Assembly: GCA_021787775.1 (NCBI GenBank)
Contig: JAJYLK010000027.1
Span: 1-9,155, forward strand
Length of the DNA stretch: 9,155 nucleotides
Direction of reading: 5' to 3'
DNA from: Actinomycetes bacterium
Lineage (GTDB): Bacteria > Actinomycetota > Thermoleophilia > BMS3ABIN01
The translations under genes were made by a program, and so were the position numbers. Of this stretch, positions 6,772 to 9,155 are shown one piece after another (within the stretch, counting starts at the first letter, position 1; every line of letters starts with the position of its first letter). The notes under the pieces were generated by a model. That model saw nothing but the letters and a program-made list of their open reading frames with translations, was not told the origin of the DNA and did not search any database.

Positions 6772-6787
6772 ATAAATGGACATTTAT
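6772..6787. promoter_or_regulatory. Perfect inverted repeat over the precursor transcription start (candidate operator)
   Basis: ATAAATG-GA-CATTTAT is a perfect 7+7 inverted repeat. It overlaps the -10 box (6786-6791) and covers the expected start site near 6779, the classic position for a repressor operator. It could instead form a 5'-end RNA hairpin, but a two-base loop makes that unlikely. Confidence 0.45.
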
Positions 6788-6814
6788 CCTAACTGCGTCT
6801 TAACCATTTGTCAA
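6786..6814 (-). promoter_or_regulatory. Dedicated promoter of the precursor gene
   Basis: On the reverse strand TTGACA (6809-6814, perfect -35) is followed after exactly 17 bases by TAGGAT (6786-6791, -10). The -35 box contains the TGA stop codon of the maturase gene (6811-6813). The predicted transcript starts near 6779, has a leader of about 70 bases and would end at the terminator at 6475-6510. Confidence 0.75.
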
Positions 6815-7908
6815 TCTTTTTTTCCACGCGTTTCCGCAAATAATTCCGCGCCGTAAGTAGCCTCCCGGACGTGAGCCAGCTGGCACAGGAACTCGGTCGG
6901 CGCCTCCGCGTCCCCGTTCTCGATCTCGCCCCATCCGGGGCACTGGCCGCAGAGCTCATAGAGATGACAGCTGGCGCACTTGGTATTCGCGCCCGCCTCG
7001 CGGTCACGGATGCGCCCGAGCGCATCCCAGCCGGCGGGAAAATCACCGTTGCGCAGGTCATAGCTGTCGCGCCGGGCAAGCATGCACGGGGAAAGCCGTC
7101 CCAGGGAATCGATATGGAAGGAATTCAGCCCGGCGCCGCAGTGGAAGATGCGGTTTTCGGCACGGTCGAACTGTGAAGAATAATCGATGTACTCACGCAG
7201 GGCGCTGATGCGCCGGGGATCCTCGCGGTCCAGTGAGACGATTTCTTCCGGCGTCAAGCGGTACTTGCAAGGATCTTTTGTGCCATCAAGGCGCCCATGG
7301 ATGTTGCTGTCGTAGCGGAACTCGCATCCCAGATTCTCCGCCAGCTCCATCATCCGGCTCAGTTCATCTCGGTTGACATTGAGCAGCATCGTCTTGAACC
7401 GCAGCGGCAGGTCATTTTCCCTGATGAGATTGATCCCGTTCATGCAGCGCTCGAACGAGCCGGGCGTGCGCGTCACCTGCTCATAAGTCTCTTTCGTCGC
7501 CCCGTAGAGCGTCACCTCGATGGCGAACGGCGGCCACTCCTGCAGCATAGCCGCGATCTCCTCGGTCATGAGAACGGCATTGGTAAACAGATTGATGAGA
7601 AATCCTTTTTTCTTGGCCAGCAGATAGACTTCGGCAAAGTCGGGACGCAACAGTGGTTCGCCGCCCGTGAGTAGCAGCCAGAGGCAGCCGGCGGCGGCGA
7701 TTTCATCGAGGATGCGGTCCAGCTCCGCGAGAGTCAGTTCCTGACCGGGAGCCTTGCTCTTGACATAGCAGTGGACACAATCGAGGTTGCAGCGGGAAGT
7801 GAGGTCAATACTGCCGCCGGCAGGAATCCGCGCCTGGACGATAGCACTTTGCAGCCTACGGCTGAAGCTGCCATAGTTGACATCAGGGATTATATTCGCA
7901 CAGTCCAC
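6811..7908 (-). CDS. Radical SAM/SPASM peptide maturase
   Basis: 365 residues. C40-x3-C44-x2-C47 (RCNLDCVHCY) binds the SAM-cleaving 4Fe-4S cluster, and TGGEP at 81-85 is the SAM-amine motif. The C-terminal SPASM domain shows seven cysteines: C257-x12-G270-x4-C275, then C311-x2-C314-x5-C320-x2-C323, and C342. These would hold two auxiliary clusters; the usual CX3C is CX2C here (CGQC). Such enzymes use a 5'-deoxyadenosyl radical to crosslink a precursor peptide, commonly Cys sulfur to a backbone or side-chain carbon. It follows the PqqD-like gene by nine bases and precedes the precursor. The start is GTG 7906-7908, with only a weak ribosome site, so coupling to the upstream gene is likely. Not closely recognisable as PqqE, AlbA-type or a known named maturase; the exact product cannot be read from sequence. 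Confidence 0.88.
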   Translation of the reverse strand: MDCANIIPDVNYGSFSRRLQSAIVQARIPAGGSIDLTSRCNLDCVHCYVKSKAPGQELTLAELDRILDEIAAAGCLWLLLTGGEPLLRPDFAEVYLLAKKKGFLINLFTNAVLMTEEIAAMLQEWPPFAIEVTLYGATKETYEQVTRTPGSFERCMNGINLIRENDLPLRFKTMLLNVNRDELSRMMELAENLGCEFRYDSNIHGRLDGTKDPCKYRLTPEEIVSLDREDPRRISALREYIDYSSQFDRAENRIFHCGAGLNSFHIDSLGRLSPCMLARRDSYDLRNGDFPAGWDALGRIRDREAGANTKCASCHLYELCGQCPGWGEIENGDAEAPTEFLCQLAHVREATYGAELFAETRGKKD

Positions 7909-7917
7909 GGCGTCTGC

Positions 7918-8217
7918 TCAAGCAACGGAGGGCGCTTTGCAGATGCACGCGATCTCAATGAACTGTTTCAGGCACCGGTCGAGGTCGGCGGCCGCCTGCT
8001 GCTCCCCCACCTCGAACTCTGCCAGCAAGCTTTCACGGATTTGGGCCACTGTCTTCTTTCCGTCGATCTGCGACCAGATGAAAGCTGCCGTCTCATTAAG
8101 CGAATATACGCTGTCGAGTTCTCCGACCTCACGGCGGACCGGCACGAGGATCGACTCCTCACCTATCCGCCGCCAGACGATATCCCGACTCTTTTCGTAA
8201 ACAGTTTGCGGTTCCAC
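7918..8217 (-). CDS. PqqD-like RiPP recognition protein
   Basis: 99 residues from a GTG start (8215-8217) behind GGAAAAGAGA. The central part matches the PqqD fold: V-x-R-R-E-V-G-E-L-D-S-V-Y-S-L-N-E-T-A-A-F-I-W (about 27-48), then W48-S-Q-I-D-G-K-K-T-V-A-Q-I (48-60) and a C-terminal helix pair. PqqD-family proteins are RiPP recognition elements: a small winged-helix fold whose beta strand pairs with the precursor leader and delivers it to the radical SAM enzyme. Here the domain is a free-standing protein, nine bases ahead of the maturase gene. The Y-x-x-P leader motif of the precursor is its likely target (inference). First gene of the locus, with a promoter directly upstream. Confidence 0.9.
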   Translation of the reverse strand: MEPQTVYEKSRDIVWRRIGEESILVPVRREVGELDSVYSLNETAAFIWSQIDGKKTVAQIRESLLAEFEVGEQQAAADLDRCLKQFIEIACICKAPSVA

Positions 8218-8263
8218 TCTCTTTTCCAGTAGACGTTCCTACCGTTGACATTTCCAGCTCAGA

Positions 8264-8292
8264 ATTCTAGCACTAATAGAACATAATGTACA
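8264..8292 (-). promoter_or_regulatory. Promoter of the RiPP maturation operon
   Basis: Reverse-strand TGTACA (8287-8292, four of six for -35), a 17-base spacer and TAGAAT (8264-8269) preceded by TGC, an extended -10. The start would fall near 8257, about 40 bases before the GTG of the PqqD-like gene. Confidence 0.55.
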
Positions 8293-8332
8293 TGACATTT
8301 GTCAGTTTTTAACCTGGCAGCTGTCAGTTTTT
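8293..8332. repeat. TGTCA-centred repeats in the divergent intergenic region
   Basis: TGTCAGTTTTT occurs twice as a perfect 11-base direct repeat (8300-8310 and 8322-8332), a 22-base period or two helical turns. The first copy also forms an inverted repeat TGACA-TT-TGTCA (8293-8304), and a further TGACATTT lies at 8246-8253. They flank and lie just upstream of the RiPP promoter, as sites for a DNA-binding regulator would. The rest of the 309-base gap (8218-8526) holds the two promoters and the por leader; I see no gene in it. Confidence 0.5.
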
Positions 8333-8399
8333 CTTCTGCAAGAATTGCGGAAATGCGGGAAGCTTCGCCCGCCAAAAGCTACAATTCCCTCCAAATCCC

Positions 8400-8408
8400 T
8401 GATAAAAT
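8400..8408 (+). promoter_or_regulatory. Extended -10 element for the por operon
   Basis: TGATAAAAT matches TGnTATAAT in all but one position. No good -35 box sits 17 bases upstream, which extended -10 promoters tolerate. It would give a leader of about 110 bases before the gamma-subunit gene. Confidence 0.4.
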
Positions 8409-8426
8409 ACTTGCGCCTCAAGGCGG

Positions 8427-8506
8427 GGGCGCGCCAGCGCCCGTCATCCGCCGGCAATGCTTTTCCAGGCAGAATCGCCCCGGCCTGGGTCCGGGACGGA
8501 TTTTTT
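8427..8506 (+). other. Structured 5' leader of the por operon, attenuator-like
   Basis: A six-pair hairpin with a tetraloop (GGGCGC-GCCA-GCGCCC, 8427-8442) is followed by CCCGG-loop-CCGGG (8479-8495), which is trailed five bases later by six T residues (8501-8506). The second hairpin plus T-run resembles a weak terminator lying just before the ribosome site. No known riboswitch class is recognised. Confidence 0.3.
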
Positions 8507-8526
8507 ATTCCCTGAAGGAGGTTGAT

Positions 8527-9099
8527 ATGCAGCAGGTAACAGAGATTCGCTGGCACGCCCGTGGCGGTCAGGGAGCTGTTACGGCCGCCAAGATGACGGC
8601 GGAGGTGGCGCTGAGCCAGGAGAAGTACTTCCAGGCTTTCCCGGAATACGGCCCCGAGCGCTCGGGGGCGCCGATCGTCGCCTTTACCCGCATCTCGGAT
8701 GAGCCTATCCAGATCTACAGCGCCATCGAGCACCCGGGTTACGTACTGGTGCTGGACCCGACGCTGCTGGACACCGTCGACGTCACCGCCGGCACCGGCG
8801 ACGGCGCCGTAGTCATCATCAATTCGGAGGAGGACGCAGGCGCTTTGGCCACGCGCGCCGGCATGGAGGGCAAGCAGGTCTACACCGTCCCCGCCACCAG
8901 GATCGCCCTGGAGACGATCAGGCGGGCCATCCCCAACACGCCGCTGATCGGCGCGCTGGCGAAGGTGAGCGGCATTTTTCCTCTCGAAGGCGTACTCGAT
9001 GAAGTAAAGACCTCGCTGGGCAAGAAGTTCAGCGACGAGGTGGTAGGCGCCAACCTGGACGCCGTCCGGCGGGGCTACGAGGAGGTCGCGGGATCATGA
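8527..9099 (+). CDS. porC: Pyruvate:ferredoxin oxidoreductase, gamma subunit
   Basis: 190 residues, the usual length for a stand-alone gamma subunit of the 2-oxoacid:acceptor oxidoreductase family. The signature W-H-A-R-G-G-Q-G-A-V-T-A-A-K (9-22) and F-P-E-Y-G-P-E-R-S-G-A-P (39-50) are typical of PorC/PorG. The four-subunit enzyme oxidises pyruvate with CoA to acetyl-CoA and CO2 in the cytoplasm and passes electrons to ferredoxin, a hallmark of anaerobic metabolism. ATG 8527 is chosen because AAGGAGG (8515-8521) sits five bases upstream; the open frame runs back to 8299, but that stretch is regulatory in character. The stop overlaps the next start (ATGA), and the next gene reads as the delta subunit, which confirms a por operon. 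A related 2-oxoacid such as 2-ketoisovalerate cannot be excluded as substrate from this subunit alone. Confidence 0.9.
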   Translation: MQQVTEIRWHARGGQGAVTAAKMTAEVALSQEKYFQAFPEYGPERSGAPIVAFTRISDEPIQIYSAIEHPGYVLVLDPTLLDTVDVTAGTGDGAVVIINSEEDAGALATRAGMEGKQVYTVPATRIALETIRRAIPNTPLIGALAKVSGIFPLEGVLDEVKTSLGKKFSDEVVGANLDAVRRGYEEVAGS

Positions 9100-9155
9100 G
9101 CAAGAAATGGAACTTTGAGGACATCGCCACCTGGGGTCCCGGCAGGCATGAGCCG
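9096..9155 (+). CDS. porD: Pyruvate:ferredoxin oxidoreductase, delta subunit (5' end only)
   Basis: Twenty residues are visible: MSKKWNFEDIATWGPGRHEP. The start ATG overlaps the gamma-subunit stop as ATGA. The opening with an aromatic-rich stretch and a W-G-x-G-x-x-x-P turn is how PorD-type ferredoxin-like subunits commonly begin. The two 4Fe-4S CxxCxxCxxxCP motifs that would confirm it lie beyond the window. The call rests on this short match and on its position after porC. Confidence 0.72.
   Translation, partial: MSKKWNFEDIATWGPGRHEP

Noticed and set aside
6564..6803. Plus-strand open frame of 79 residues over the precursor region
   Set aside because: Antisense to the precursor, its promoter and its leader; no ribosome site.
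5008..8217. Lasso peptide cluster, suggested by the Y-x-x-P leader, PqqD-like protein and HprK-like kinase
   Set aside because: No asparagine-synthetase-like lasso cyclase or transglutaminase-like B2 protease is present; a SPASM maturase is instead. The core also lacks a clear Asp/Glu ring acceptor at position 7-9 from a Gly.
8245..8250. Perfect TTGACA on the plus strand as a por -35 box
   Set aside because: At 17-18 bases downstream there is only TAGCAC, a poor -10; the start would also be about 250 bases from the gene.
8299..8526. Upstream extension of the porC frame
   Set aside because: It contains the repeats, promoter and hairpins; the strong AAGGAGG site points to ATG 8527.
1..9155. 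CRISPR array, insertion sequence, tRNA or rRNA gene
   Set aside because: No regularly spaced repeats, transposase frames, terminal inverted repeats or tRNA-like folds were seen anywhere in the window.

Overview
The window is GC-rich, densely coded DNA from a bacterium. The best guess is an anaerobic actinobacterium. The pointers are a single-chain fusion of two PafB/PafC-type WYL regulators, an AddB-like nuclease subunit that reads like those of deep-branching actinobacteria (Thermoleophilia and relatives), and a multi-subunit pyruvate:ferredoxin oxidoreductase typical of anaerobes. This taxonomic call is inference from gene content and was not checked by search.

Layout. (1) 1-1322, minus strand: a small single-pass membrane protein of unknown family, whose 3' end overlaps the start of an AddB-like helicase/nuclease subunit that runs off the left edge. 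(2) 1436-3502, plus strand: a PafB-PafC fused WYL regulator, divergent from the nuclease pair; its best start is an unusual ATC codon. (3) 3650-5032, plus strand: a secreted TolB-like beta-propeller with its own promoter. (4) 5008-8217, minus strand: a compact RiPP (ribosomally made, post-translationally modified peptide) locus. (5) From 8527, plus strand: the gamma subunit and the start of the delta subunit of pyruvate:ferredoxin oxidoreductase.

The RiPP locus is the exciting part. Transcription runs right to left: a PqqD-like recognition protein (7918-8217), a radical SAM/SPASM maturase (6811-7908), an unlisted 57-codon precursor gene (6537-6710), an HPr-kinase-like protein (5570-6445) and an S24/S26-type serine peptidase (5008-5598). 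The precursor has a leader with a Y-x-x-P motif, a core with a C-x-C pair plus two more cysteines, and a C-terminal serine. It has its own near-consensus promoter, whose -35 box contains the stop codon of the maturase gene, and its own intrinsic terminator. This suggests a short abundant precursor mRNA embedded in a longer, weaker enzyme transcript.

A working model, inferred from family knowledge: the PqqD-like protein holds the leader, the SPASM enzyme installs thioether or C-C/C-X crosslinks in the core, the kinase phosphorylates the peptide (the terminal Ser is the obvious candidate, by analogy with HPrK-like lasso-peptide kinases), and the peptidase removes the leader. No transporter or immunity gene is visible; the locus ends against the convergent TolB-like gene.
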